51,535 bases of DNA from an uncultured Lachnospiraceae bacterium (GTDB lineage: Bacteria; Bacillota; Clostridia; Lachnospirales; Lachnospiraceae): NCBI GenBank assembly GCA_910576895.1, contig CAJTJZ010000014.1:1-51535 (forward strand). Direction: 5' to 3'. The position numbers were made by a program, and so were the translations under genes. Below are positions 34,303 through 44,002 of this stretch, in pieces. The notes under the pieces were generated by a model. That model searched no databases. It was given only the letters and a program-made list of their open reading frames with translations, and was not told where the DNA came from. Positions within the stretch are counted from its first letter, which is position 1; each line of letters begins with the position of its first letter.

Positions 34303-35031
34303 CTATTCCTCATCGGATATATATTTTAAATAAAAGCGTTTCACTTCTGTCTGTTTACTTTTACTAATTGGAATAATTTTTTCCGACTGCATGACCATTT
34401 GATTTCTATGATATATTTTTACATGACTTACATTTACAATAAATGATTTATGAACCTGAATAAAATTTCTACTCTTTAAAAGTTCCTCCATATCATCTTC
34501 AAAAGAATTACGTAAAAATCTGCTGACAATCATTTCTCCACTTGTTACAGAAATCTGTAAGGTTCTTGAAATACTTTCTATATATTCAATATCATCATAT
34601 AAAATTCGCTGAATACCTTTCGATGTATTTACATTAAAAATCTTTTTCTTTTGTGTCATCTGATTTACTGCAAAATCCATTGCTTCTTCAAATTCTTTTT
34701 GTTTCATAGGCTTCAATAAATATCTTTGTGCAAATACTCGAAATGCATAAAATGCATAGTCCATAAAAAAAGTTAAATAAATAATAATTGCTTTTTGATC
34801 TTTCTTTCTAATATCTTCTGCAAGTTCTACTCCATTGATTTCTGGCATAATCATATCAAGAAAATAAATTTGATATATTTCTCCTGCTTCTATTTGTTTT
34901 CTTAATTCCTTTGCACAATTAAATTTATCCACATATAAATGCATTTTCTTTTCTTTTGCATATCCTATAATTTTTTCCTCCAAAAAATTTAAACTTGTTT
35001 GATCATCATCACATAAAGCAATTTGCATCAT
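34303..35031 (-). CDS. AgrA-like LytTR-family response regulator
   Basis: The 242-residue regulator has a receiver domain (LCDDDQTS, phospho-acceptor Asp in IYFLDMIMPEINGVEL, Lys in YLLKPMKQKEF) and a C-terminal LytTR DNA-binding domain (about 140-238, DDIEYIESISRTLQISVTSG ... FIQVHKSFIVNVSHVKIYHR). LytTR regulators bind paired 9-bp repeats about 12 bp apart; I did not find a convincing pair in front of the Pel operon. It begins 6 bases after the pelG stop, with GGAG inside the gap, and is followed by its kinase. Its place at the operon end suggests it controls exopolysaccharide synthesis or is controlled with it. Confidence 0.9.
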   Translation of the reverse strand: MMQIALCDDDQTSLNFLEEKIIGYAKEKKMHLYVDKFNCAKELRKQIEAGEIYQIYFLDMIMPEINGVELAEDIRKKDQKAIIIYLTFFMDYAFYAFRVFAQRYLLKPMKQKEFEEAMDFAVNQMTQKKKIFNVNTSKGIQRILYDDIEYIESISRTLQISVTSGEMIVSRFLRNSFEDDMEELLKSRNFIQVHKSFIVNVSHVKIYHRNQMVMQSEKIIPISKSKQTEVKRFYLKYISDEE

Positions 35032-35037
35032 AAAACA

Positions 35038-36477
35038 TTACTCCTTTTGATAAGAAACAGGTGTTGGCATTTCTTCTCTGTGTTCTGTTAAAAGCTTTCC
35101 ATTTCCATAAATATGAAAATCAAGATTTCTTTCCATATATCTTAAACGAAAAAAACTATAAGTCCATCCAAAAAGTGCTCCAAGAAATGTTCCAATACCA
35201 TAAAATTGAATTGGCAAATATCTTGCACCAAGGCTTACAAAAAAAGTAACAAGTAAGAAAAACAGTGCTGTAAAAAATGCTCCTTTGTGATCGGAAAAAT
35301 AGTATAAATAAATAATATTACAGTACATAATAAATATCATAAAATATCCAACTGCCATAACAGGATACATTTGAATAATTTCTCCGGAAAATCCAATGAC
35401 AGGAAAAAAGATTTCTACAATTAAAAAAACCAAACAAGTAATAATCGCCTGTACTTCTACAATATAGGCAATTTGATTCCCAAGCAGTCGAAACATATCA
35501 TCTTTTGCTTTTCTGATTTCCTTTAATGTTAAACGTAAAACTGCTTCGGAATAAAGTTGATATCGATCATGAAAATCCGTTTCTACTACAACGATAAAAA
35601 TAACCATAGTAGAAATATTTGTCATCATAGCAAGATACGATGCCATATCATAAGCAGGTGCAGATAAAAATGTATTTTTTACTAAGACGGACATTCTTGT
35701 TGTCCAAAATACAAAATTATGAATATAAAGCCCAAGCACATAAAAGAAACTGGAAAAAAACAAAAGCTTATATTGCATAAGATAGTGAATACATTCCTTA
35801 TAATTTTTACTGTGTACACGAAAATAACGGCGTACATAAGTAAACTGTAAAACAGCAATCAAAAAAAATCCAACCATAAGCCCTGTTAAAATTCCATCAA
35901 TTAAATTATCATTTAATCCAAGTACAAGAAAAAGTCCTGTTAGTACACCAAAAAAAAGTCCAAGAAAGAAATACAAAGTAATAATTTTATAATCTTTTGT
36001 TGCCGATAAATATGTCATTGTAAAAAAAACAATCAGTAATGACATATAAAGACAATATCCTGTAAATAAAAAGCGAATACTAATATCACTTACAAAAAAG
36101 GAATGCACAAGAAATGGTACGCCAAGAAGTGCTCCCAGTACTGCCACACAAACAAGACCTACATAATAAGAGGATAAAATATCCTCAAACTGTTCGGTAA
36201 AAATTTTATCTGCAATATATCTTGACCAAACGGTATTGATTGGTGTTGTAATCATAAATGGAAAAATAAAGGTATATAAAATCATAGAAGATAAAAGCTC
36301 TCTATTTGCATAAGATTCTCTGGAAATTCCCAGCAAGCGATAGCTTAAAATTACAGCAAGAATCGTCATTACCGTTGGACCTACTGTTACAATGGTGCTA
36401 TATCCAATTCCTTGCAGCATACTTCTTAAATTTCTCTTTTTATAAATTCGTTTTAATTCAAATCCAATTCCTGCCAA
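35038..36477 (-). CDS. pelG: PelG, exopolysaccharide membrane transporter
   Basis: The 479-residue protein has about 12 membrane helices and the characteristic N-terminus AGIGFELKRIYKKRNLRSML followed by GYSTIVTVGPTVMTILAV, matching PelG, a MOP/Wzx-like membrane protein needed for synthesis and export of Pel polysaccharide. It should form the inner membrane complex with PelD, PelE and PelF. The start is a TTG at 36477 with AAAGGAG 6 bases upstream. It lies 3 bases after pelF, the order pelF-pelG found in all pel loci. Confidence 0.93.
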   Translation of the reverse strand: MAGIGFELKRIYKKRNLRSMLQGIGYSTIVTVGPTVMTILAVILSYRLLGISRESYANRELLSSMILYTFIFPFMITTPINTVWSRYIADKIFTEQFEDILSSYYVGLVCVAVLGALLGVPFLVHSFFVSDISIRFLFTGYCLYMSLLIVFFTMTYLSATKDYKIITLYFFLGLFFGVLTGLFLVLGLNDNLIDGILTGLMVGFFLIAVLQFTYVRRYFRVHSKNYKECIHYLMQYKLLFFSSFFYVLGLYIHNFVFWTTRMSVLVKNTFLSAPAYDMASYLAMMTNISTMVIFIVVVETDFHDRYQLYSEAVLRLTLKEIRKAKDDMFRLLGNQIAYIVEVQAIITCLVFLIVEIFFPVIGFSGEIIQMYPVMAVGYFMIFIMYCNIIYLYYFSDHKGAFFTALFFLLVTFFVSLGARYLPIQFYGIGTFLGALFGWTYSFFRLRYMERNLDFHIYGNGKLLTEHREEMPTPVSYQKE

Positions 36478-36480
36478 GTT

Positions 36481-37920
36481 TTACTCCTTTCCGGCAAAAT
36501 ACGTTTGATTTGACCTTTCTGTTAATGTTCGATATAGGCTACGATATGTTTCCATACAATCCGCATCATTATAAAATTCCGTAACTCGTCTATAACCATT
36601 CATTCCCATTTGTTTTCTTAATCCTTCATCTTTTGAAAGTGTTAAAATTGCCTCCGATAACCTAGAAATTGACATCACAGGTGCTACAATTCCAGCATCC
36701 CCAAAATTATCTCTTTCCCCATGAATCAGTCCTTCACAATTTCCAACATTCGTAGCAATACAAGGAACTTTTGCTGCAAATGCTTCTAAAATAGACAGTG
36801 GTTGTCCCTCACTAATACTTGTTAAAAGAAACATATCCATTTTTCCAAGATAATCCGTTACATTAATTGGTCCTGTAAATTCTACATCACTTAAATTTAG
36901 CATTTTTACAATATCCATACATTCTTGTGCATATTCTGGCTGTTCATCTAATGGCCCCATAATCCAAAGTTTCAGTCTTGGTTCTACCTGTTTTGCATAA
37001 TAATAGGCATGAATCATTGTTTTTACATCCTTAATTGGAGTTACCCGTAGTACAGAACCAATATGAATAAAGTTATCATCTCCTGCTTTTCTTTCTATAT
37101 GTTCAAATCTTTCTGGTTTAATGCCATTTGGTGTTACCATAGTTTTTTCTTTTGGACAGCCAATTTCTATTTGAAGCTGCCTTGCTGTTTCAAATAAAGA
37201 AGTCACTTTATCTGCATATTCATAAGCACAATGGGAAAATTTTGCAAATTGCTGAATCCAAATATCTTTATAAATTCCCTTCACCCAGTCTGCCTTAATA
37301 ATTTCCTCCTCACGCTCTCTTGTATAAATCCCATGTTCTGAAATAAGTAATGGCGATACATATAAATGCTTTGCCATACTTCCAAAAAGTCCAGAATACC
37401 CTGTTGCTACACTATGATATAGATCTGCTTGCGGCGGTCTATTTTTTAAAATAATACAAACTGGCAAATACATAGATCGCATTGTCCATAAAAAATTAGT
37501 AAAGGCAACTCTATCATAATAAGTTTCATAATATTCCTCTACAATTTCCATAAAATCCTTGCCCATTAAAAGATTATTTAAAGTAATATCAGGACTTTGA
37601 AAAAAATCAAATACACTAGGCCAATGAATATCGTTAGAAAAAATTAAACTTTTTAATGCTTCTTTTTCCATACTAGATAATTTCAATTTTTTTCTTTTTT
37701 TTACTCCAACCCAGTCATCATCTTGCAAATAAATTTCTCTTACAGAAATTACATTATCTGGCAGATTATAACGAAATTTCCCCCGCATGGAACGATCTAC
37801 TATAATTGCCTGTACAATAAATTCTACATCTTTCATTTGACTAATTAGATTATGTGTCCAACTTGATACACCGCCCATAATATAGGGATAACACCCTTCC
37901 ACAATAATACAAACCCTCAT
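36481..37920 (-). CDS. pelF: PelF, cytosolic GT4 glycosyltransferase
   Basis: From the ATG at 37920 the protein has 479 residues. The PelF signature is at the start: CIIVEGCYPYIMGGVSSWTHNLI. LYHSVATGYSG, SEHGIYTRER and the C-terminal GT4 domain follow, with GSVLRVTPIKDVKT and the E-x7-E motif SEGQPLSILEA that contacts the sugar nucleotide. PelF polymerises the GalNAc/GlcNAc-type Pel polymer in Pseudomonas and in Gram-positive homologues. It overlaps or abuts the PelA-position gene and is followed by pelG. An alternative ATG at 37938 overlaps the previous gene by 11 bases. Confidence 0.94.
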   Translation of the reverse strand: MRVCIIVEGCYPYIMGGVSSWTHNLISQMKDVEFIVQAIIVDRSMRGKFRYNLPDNVISVREIYLQDDDWVGVKKRKKLKLSSMEKEALKSLIFSNDIHWPSVFDFFQSPDITLNNLLMGKDFMEIVEEYYETYYDRVAFTNFLWTMRSMYLPVCIILKNRPPQADLYHSVATGYSGLFGSMAKHLYVSPLLISEHGIYTREREEEIIKADWVKGIYKDIWIQQFAKFSHCAYEYADKVTSLFETARQLQIEIGCPKEKTMVTPNGIKPERFEHIERKAGDDNFIHIGSVLRVTPIKDVKTMIHAYYYAKQVEPRLKLWIMGPLDEQPEYAQECMDIVKMLNLSDVEFTGPINVTDYLGKMDMFLLTSISEGQPLSILEAFAAKVPCIATNVGNCEGLIHGERDNFGDAGIVAPVMSISRLSEAILTLSKDEGLRKQMGMNGYRRVTEFYNDADCMETYRSLYRTLTERSNQTYFAGKE

Positions 37921-37927
37921 AACTGTT

Positions 37928-39682
37928 TTAAGCTCCATTCTTAATAGAATTTCTGTTTTGATTTAATAGAATTTCTGTTTCTGGTTCTGTAATTGTAAGT
38001 AAATAAACACCTGTTTCCAATTTTTTATAAGTTCCAGAAGATATTTTTTCTATTTTTTTATTTGTTCTTAAAATAAAAAATCCTTCTGTATAGAGATTGT
38101 CTACTTTTAGATTGATCTTTTCCTCTTTATAAGTAATCTCTGGCTGCATCAGGCAATACTGCCGCACTCTTTGCTCTAATCCTGCATTATCTACACCATC
38201 TAAATAATCATATTTTTGACAAGCAGTATAATAATTAGCACTAAAATCTTTATAGGCTGTTGACCAATCATCTTCTTCGGAAGAAGGAAATAAAATATCT
38301 TTGATAGAAATTCCATGTGTAATCAGTCCAAGACAAGAAGCTGCTCCATCTAGTTGCAATAATACATTATCACTCATATCATATCCCTCTGTCATCATGG
38401 GAATATAAGCATATTCATTCCGAAGTTCCAAAGATGGCATATCTTCCCAACGGTGAATCATATTAGTAATATGTCCCTTATAAGCAAGTGCATCTCTTAT
38501 CTGTTTTTCTTCTTTTTCATTATAATCATACAATAACATAGAACTGATTTCTTTTTTTGTTATTTTTTCAAAAATATCCATCCCTTTTGTAACTTTACTT
38601 ATTTTATTTTCATTTGCAGAAATTTCAATATTTCCACCGATTTTTTCTAATTCATTATGTAAAAAACTGACAATATCTGTTTCATATTCCTTTACAGCAT
38701 TATAAAAATAAGGAACGCCATAAAATTGCGGCTGAATTTCAAGAGCCATAGAAAGCGAAATAATACCGGGAATGGCAATTTCCTCTAAAAAACGACTAGA
38801 GCTTCTTGCGTAACGCTGTTTCATTGCTTCTTCATTTTCATTTGTTAAATAAGGTGCATCCATAATAAACAGCATTTTTGCATTTACAATTGGATAAAGA
38901 TAATCTATATCAAGTTTGGAAAGAATCGTACCTAAAATTCCAATATGTGTCATATCAGAAAAAAAGTTTCCATTAATCACAAAAATCCTGCTATTATTTA
39001 CGATTGTTCGCCAGACAATATCAGTTGCATCTTCATTACGAAGTTGTTTCTGTGCTGTTGTATCATTGATACCAGCAATAAATGTTTTACAAGCAGAAGT
39101 TGTTTTTACCCGCAACGTCCGAATTTTATAATCCTTATAAAAACAAAGATTACTTACAAGAAAATTATCAAGACAGACAATTCCTTTTTGTGTATAGCGA
39201 CTGCCAAGATAACGAATCCCCAAAAGATCAAGCCATTCTTTAGATAAATTTTCACCTACTGGCAAAACGGCAAAAATAATATCAACGCCTGCCATAGATG
39301 CTTCTATAATATCATCATAGCTATAATAACCTTCTGTCTTACTAGAACATAAAATCAACTGTTTCATATGCTCTTTCATAAGAATAGGTACTTCTTCCAT
39401 CGTTCGATAAGTTTTATAATCTTTTTTCAGACAATCAAGCTGTTTTGTAATATTTTTCCCACCAACACGATTATCTCCCTGAATAATAATAGCATATTCT
39501 CCTGTAAGAAGTTCCTGTTCTGTCTTCTCAGAAACCTCTGTCACTTCTGGTTCTATACTTTTATTTGATAAAGAAGCCACCATATCCCCTTGAAAAGAAA
39601 TGCTTGTCGCTGTCAATAAAAATAACACAAAAATAAGCAAAATTAAAAGTGTCAATTGTATATATTGTGATTTTCTAATCAA
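37928..39682 (-). CDS. Membrane-anchored extracellular protein in the PelA position
   Basis: The 584-residue protein has one N-terminal membrane helix (about 9-30) and a large extracellular part. It begins with a flavodoxin-like region (YAIIIQGDNRVGGKNITKQL, GVDIIFAVLPVG). A middle region has LFIMDAPYLTNENEEAM and HRWEDMPS, and a C-terminal region has LGLITHGISIKDILFPSSEEDDWSTAYKDF. This pattern resembles the DUF2194-like proteins seen near pelF in Clostridia; the His/Asp-rich segments recall deacetylase or hydrolase domains, but I cannot point to a complete CE4 metal triad. By position it is a candidate for PelA-like polymer modification. The start is a TTG at 39682 after AAGGAGG. Confidence 0.65.
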   Translation of the reverse strand: MIRKSQYIQLTLLILLIFVLFLLTATSISFQGDMVASLSNKSIEPEVTEVSEKTEQELLTGEYAIIIQGDNRVGGKNITKQLDCLKKDYKTYRTMEEVPILMKEHMKQLILCSSKTEGYYSYDDIIEASMAGVDIIFAVLPVGENLSKEWLDLLGIRYLGSRYTQKGIVCLDNFLVSNLCFYKDYKIRTLRVKTTSACKTFIAGINDTTAQKQLRNEDATDIVWRTIVNNSRIFVINGNFFSDMTHIGILGTILSKLDIDYLYPIVNAKMLFIMDAPYLTNENEEAMKQRYARSSSRFLEEIAIPGIISLSMALEIQPQFYGVPYFYNAVKEYETDIVSFLHNELEKIGGNIEISANENKISKVTKGMDIFEKITKKEISSMLLYDYNEKEEKQIRDALAYKGHITNMIHRWEDMPSLELRNEYAYIPMMTEGYDMSDNVLLQLDGAASCLGLITHGISIKDILFPSSEEDDWSTAYKDFSANYYTACQKYDYLDGVDNAGLEQRVRQYCLMQPEITYKEEKINLKVDNLYTEGFFILRTNKKIEKISSGTYKKLETGVYLLTITEPETEILLNQNRNSIKNGA

Positions 39683-39684
39683 GT

Positions 39685-40425
39685 TTATATTTCCCTCCTT
39701 CCAAATTTGCTATAACGAAGCATCATAGCTGTTGTACTTAAACACATATTTATCATATATAAAACTGGTTTTAATCCAGAATGAATACTAACTCCTTCTA
39801 CTCTAGCATACATTATGGCTGGAATTTCCTCAATGCGAAAATGAAGCAATAGCATTTTTATAATCATATTTGCATCAGGATATTTTAAATCAAAATTCTG
39901 ATAACCACTATAATAGCCAAAAGCACGTTCATTCATCATTTGAAGTCCACTTGTTGGATCGGTAATCTCCTTTTTGGTACTGATTCTTATTAACAAACGA
40001 AAATAATAAATGGCAAGCTTTTTTACTTTTGAAATTGGAAAGGAACTGCTGCCTTCCATAAAACGAGAACCAATTAAAATATCAGGTGCATTTTCTTTTA
40101 TCATCCTTTCATACATATGTTTTATATTTCCAACGGCATGCTGCCCATCTGCATCCATTTGAATAATATACTTATAATGATTTCTCTTTGCATAACAATA
40201 ACCTGTTTTTAAAGATGCTCCATAACCTTGATTAAAAATATGATAAATGACAACAATTCTATCTTGAAATGACATTAAAATCTTTCTCGTTCCATCTGTA
40301 GATGCATCATCTATCACTAAAATATCTGCAAAATGACAGACATCCATAATAAAAAGCTGTTCTAATAAAGGCTTGATTGTCTTTTCTTCATTATACGCTG
40401 GAATAATAATCAAGGTGTTCTTCAT
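39685..40425 (-). CDS. GT2 glycosyltransferase (dolichol-phosphate-mannose synthase type)
   Basis: The 246-residue protein has a GT-A fold with TLIIIPAYNEEKTI, VIDDASTDGTRKIL, and the metal-binding MDADGQH (DxD-type), matching soluble GT2 enzymes that load sugars onto polyprenyl phosphate. There is no C-terminal membrane region. DUF2304 proteins usually accompany such enzymes, and one is at the start of this operon. The start at 40425 is set by GAGG 6 bases upstream (MKNTLIII). A further ATG 24 bases upstream lacks a site. It probably supplies a lipid-linked sugar that modifies or starts the polymer; this is inference. Confidence 0.88.
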   Translation of the reverse strand: MKNTLIIIPAYNEEKTIKPLLEQLFIMDVCHFADILVIDDASTDGTRKILMSFQDRIVVIYHIFNQGYGASLKTGYCYAKRNHYKYIIQMDADGQHAVGNIKHMYERMIKENAPDILIGSRFMEGSSSFPISKVKKLAIYYFRLLIRISTKKEITDPTSGLQMMNERAFGYYSGYQNFDLKYPDANMIIKMLLLHFRIEEIPAIMYARVEGVSIHSGLKPVLYMINMCLSTTAMMLRYSKFGRREI

Positions 40426-40464
40426 CTGTGCCCTCTTTTCTCTTATCATACTGAAATAAACATC

Positions 40465-41667
40465 TTAAATCATATTACAAAACTCCGTAACCATTTCTTT
40501 TCTTGCAAAATCAAGTCTTGCATTTTCTTTGCCATATTGTTCCCTTTGTTTTTTATCCTTACATAATTCTAAAATTGCCTGAAAAATTTTTTCTCTATCA
40601 AATGGCACTAACAATCCATTTTTCCTATGAGTAATCTGCTCCCGATTACCGGGACAATCCGAAGCAATGATTGCTTTTCCAAGTACCTGTGCTTCTTCTA
40701 TTGCAATACTTTTTCCCTCATATCTTGTAATATGAACATAAAGATCACATTGTAATAAATATGGATATGGATTTCTTACCATACCAAGTAAAATAATATC
40801 CTTTTTAAGACCTGCTTTTTTAATACCTTGTTCTATTTTCTTTCTTTGTGGTCCATCTCCTAAAATATACCAACGAATCTCCTGCCCTGTCTGTTTTAAT
40901 TTTTTTAATACAGGAATCATCATATCATAGCCCTTTTGATAATGAAGCCGACCAATCGTTACAATACGAAAACCATCGAAATGATCGGTAAAACCAGTTC
41001 CCTCAATTGCTCGTTTCCAAATTAGTTCTGTATTAATAATATTATAAAAAATCTTTATTTTATCTTTATATAAGGGATACATATGCAAAAAAGAATCCCT
41101 AACTCCATAAGATATGGCATAAATCCAATTAATTTTATTATAACATCTATGATCAAGACTAGGGGTAAAACCAGATTTTTCATATTCTATATGGACAAAT
41201 GCAATTTTATTTTTTGCCTGTACATGATCTGCTACATAATAAGTAGCTCCGCCCTCTAAAAAAGCAATTGCTGTATCAAAACTTTCGGAAAGCTTTTTTG
41301 TTCCATCACTAATAATTTTCCATAAAAGTTTATCTATTTGTATCTTCCCTGCTTTTTTTTGCATCAAAAAACTTTGAAAAAGCCCTATGGCATTTTTTAA
41401 GAAAGAAAAATTACAAACTGCTTTTTTTATTACAAGCTTTCCAAGGACAAGTTTTGTATTTACAAATATAGAATTACTATCTGGATTTTTATTTATTATT
41501 TTTACAAAAGGCGGAATCTCGGAAAACAATTCTCCACGATTTAAAAGCACAAGCAAAGAAATTTCTATCTCTCTTTCTTGTTTATGAACTGCTTTTATTA
41601 GTTCCAACATCGCCCGTTCTGCTCCAGCCCTTCCCATTGTATTGATTACAAATAAGATTTTTTTCAC
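40465..41667 (-). CDS. GT4-family glycosyltransferase
   Basis: The 400-residue protein has the GT-B layout: N-terminal domain KKILFVINTMGRAGAERAML, a central linker, and a C-terminal donor domain with RIVTIGRLHYQKGYDMMIPVL, YILGDGPQRKKIE and the E-x7-E-like EGKSIAIEEAQVLGKAIIAS. It is a retaining sugar transferase acting at the inner face of the membrane. The GTG start at 41667 overlaps the preceding stop by 4 bases, and GGAG lies 8 bases upstream. It is additional to the PelF transferase, which suggests a more complex polymer or a second glycan step. Confidence 0.88.
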   Translation of the reverse strand: MKKILFVINTMGRAGAERAMLELIKAVHKQEREIEISLLVLLNRGELFSEIPPFVKIINKNPDSNSIFVNTKLVLGKLVIKKAVCNFSFLKNAIGLFQSFLMQKKAGKIQIDKLLWKIISDGTKKLSESFDTAIAFLEGGATYYVADHVQAKNKIAFVHIEYEKSGFTPSLDHRCYNKINWIYAISYGVRDSFLHMYPLYKDKIKIFYNIINTELIWKRAIEGTGFTDHFDGFRIVTIGRLHYQKGYDMMIPVLKKLKQTGQEIRWYILGDGPQRKKIEQGIKKAGLKKDIILLGMVRNPYPYLLQCDLYVHITRYEGKSIAIEEAQVLGKAIIASDCPGNREQITHRKNGLLVPFDREKIFQAILELCKDKKQREQYGKENARLDFARKEMVTEFCNMI

Positions 41668-43976
41668 TGAGCATTCTCCACTTTCTCTATCCGATCTATA
41701 TTAGCAGTATCTTCTTTTCTATCTTTTTCTCGATTACTATTTGTATTAGTATCTGTACTTATATTTGTATTAATATTGGCATCTATTGAATTATAGCCAT
41801 AATCAATTTTTAAATTATTAAGATAATAGGTTTCTTGTGTTAGACGATAATAAATAACATTTTCATCTTCATAATATATCTGCATTTCTTCAGGAAATTT
41901 TTCAGCATAGGCTTTTGCCCAGTAATAAGCCTTTGACATAATTTGTAACCGTTGCTCTATATAAGCCATATCACTTTTATAAGAAATTTCCTGTTTTGCA
42001 TAATATTCTGATACTGTTCCAAGCACTGGAGGTTTTGTTCCATTTTCAATTATAGTTCCATATGCGATTGGTTTTTTTTCAATTGCAAAAAAAATATATT
42101 TTGTAGGAATTTTTATATCAGTAACTCCACTTGATAGTTTTTCCAAAAATGTGATCCATTCATAGTGCTGGCCATTTTGCATACACATAGCATATTCTTG
42201 TACATCAGATACTAATGTCCATGTAAAATCATCATACTCTTTTATAATCTGATAAAGTCCATCAATAACAGTATCTGATTGTATTACCGTTGTTCTTCCC
42301 GGATAGCGGTAAAGTTCATATCTTGTTAGTGTTACAACAGCAAATACAATGATTGGCAGCATACTAACACGCTGCAAAATTGCCTGTTCCTTAGCAGCAT
42401 TTCCATAAAATTTTTGAAGCCATTCTACTACAAAATAAACGGGAACTGCTAACATATAAGGCAGGGCATAACATAAAAATACACGTACTCTATATTCTTC
42501 CATTAAAATAGGCAGTCCAAGTTCCTGTGCAGCCATTAAAATATCTAAAAGAAATAGATAGCCTATAAATGTTATAATAAAAAGACCTTTTTGTAAATCC
42601 TGCCCCGGAAAAAAGCAAGAAACTGCTATCAAAAAAGAAACTATAGTAAAAATAGAAAACATACGAAAAGAATTTTCTGTCATACAATTTGCAAGCCTTG
42701 CTTTATGAATACTTTTCAAAAGCCTTTGTATACGATTCTTTTCTTCTTTTTTATTTTCTGAAATTTCTTCCTCACTTTTCTCTATTGTATCCTCTTTTTC
42801 TGCTCCAATTGTTTCTTGTTCTTCTATAAGTTCTTCTCCTGAAATTACATTTAATGCCCAATAAAGAGAATCCTGCAGGGGATGCCCTGTTACAACACCA
42901 AGTACCATTGTCATTGTTCTAGCCATACTGACAATCAGACCACAAAGCAATAGTGGCAGCAGCAGCTTTTTGCGAATCATATAAATAAAATAGAAAATTC
43001 CTGCACTAAAACAAAATAAAACTGCAATTATAGTCACATAATAATGTACATATAAGGTTAGAGAAAAACCTATGCCAAAAAACAGGAGATAAAATTTCTT
43101 CTTTTCTTTCAAATATAAAAAGAAAAAAATCATCATAGGATATAAAAAAACAGCCCCAAACTCCTGCGGATATCCAAACCCACAGCGATCCCATGCTTCT
43201 TGAATATAAATATTAACACCAGAATAAACAAATGTAGCAATAAAAGCAGCAATCCGATTTTGCAAGGTATCTGCAATCAGGCAATAGAGCATTAATGTCA
43301 TATAAATCATAATGACAAAGCCAAAATAACGTACCACCTGTGGTACTAAAAGATGAAATATCTTTGCAATACTATAAACCATTTCATGAAATCCAAAAGG
43401 ATAAACACCAGAAGAATATATTTGTCCATCCATCATAGATTGTATCCATTTTGCATGAACAATTTCATCATAGCCACCATAACCAGAATAAATAATAAGC
43501 CGATATCCTATATAAACTGCCTGTATGGAAAGACAAAGCAAAATACCTAAAATGTCCATTTGATGATTTACAAAAAGAAAAGAACTGCCCAATTTTAATT
43601 TAGAAAGAAATGTTTCTTTTATTTCCCTAAAAAATAACCGCCAGCCATAAGTTCCTGTGATTAAATGCTGAAATTTCTGAAAATAGTCCCGAATCCTTCC
43701 CTTCATTTTTTTATGCTCTAAAAATAGTCGAAGTACAATTGCTGTAAATATAAAAACTAAAATCGTAAGGATTCTATTGGTACAATGAAAAAATAAAAGA
43801 AGAATAAAAACTATGTTCATAAAATAAAAATTTCCACTTAAAAAACAGACAAGAAAGCAAACAGAAAACCGCTTTCCTTTTAAAATTGGCTGTAAAAAAA
43901 AGGCAGAAAATCCAAAAACAAGAACTGTATAACCAAAAAATACCTTAAAAATAGTCATAAGATTATAAAAGTTCAT
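41664..43976 (-). CDS. Large polytopic membrane protein, possible GT-C glycosyltransferase
   Basis: From the ATG at 43976 the protein has 770 residues with about 12-14 membrane helices. A first extracellular loop carries an acidic motif, YGGYDEIVHAKWIQSM, and nearby PFGFHEMVY, features of GT-C enzymes that use lipid-linked sugars. A charged cytoplasmic insertion (Glu/Lys-rich, about 395-445) splits the helices, and an extracellular soluble part follows (about 590-740). The last ~45 residues are low complexity (NINTNISTDTNTNSN). No known pel locus component matches it in my memory. It may polymerise or decorate the glycan. The start has GGGAG 6 bases upstream; a further in-frame ATG lies 30 bases before. 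Confidence 0.6.
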   Translation of the reverse strand: MNFYNLMTIFKVFFGYTVLVFGFSAFFLQPILKGKRFSVCFLVCFLSGNFYFMNIVFILLLFFHCTNRILTILVFIFTAIVLRLFLEHKKMKGRIRDYFQKFQHLITGTYGWRLFFREIKETFLSKLKLGSSFLFVNHQMDILGILLCLSIQAVYIGYRLIIYSGYGGYDEIVHAKWIQSMMDGQIYSSGVYPFGFHEMVYSIAKIFHLLVPQVVRYFGFVIMIYMTLMLYCLIADTLQNRIAAFIATFVYSGVNIYIQEAWDRCGFGYPQEFGAVFLYPMMIFFFLYLKEKKKFYLLFFGIGFSLTLYVHYYVTIIAVLFCFSAGIFYFIYMIRKKLLLPLLLCGLIVSMARTMTMVLGVVTGHPLQDSLYWALNVISGEELIEEQETIGAEKEDTIEKSEEEISENKKEEKNRIQRLLKSIHKARLANCMTENSFRMFSIFTIVSFLIAVSCFFPGQDLQKGLFIITFIGYLFLLDILMAAQELGLPILMEEYRVRVFLCYALPYMLAVPVYFVVEWLQKFYGNAAKEQAILQRVSMLPIIVFAVVTLTRYELYRYPGRTTVIQSDTVIDGLYQIIKEYDDFTWTLVSDVQEYAMCMQNGQHYEWITFLEKLSSGVTDIKIPTKYIFFAIEKKPIAYGTIIENGTKPPVLGTVSEYYAKQEISYKSDMAYIEQRLQIMSKAYYWAKAYAEKFPEEMQIYYEDENVIYYRLTQETYYLNNLKIDYGYNSIDANINTNISTDTNTNSNREKDRKEDTANIDRIEKVENAQ

Positions 43977-44002
43977 TTTTTCTCCCTCTCTTTCTTTTAT
44001 TT

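Noticed and set aside
37928..39682. Calling the PelA-position protein a CE4 polysaccharide deacetylase
   Set aside because: I could not identify the CE4 metal-binding Asp-His-His triad or the TFDD-type motif, so a specific enzymatic call is not supported.
43006..43194. Short overlapping frames inside the large membrane protein and other genes on both strands
   Set aside because: They run inside well-supported genes in other frames, lack ribosome sites and show no family match; these are shadow frames of AT-rich coding DNA.
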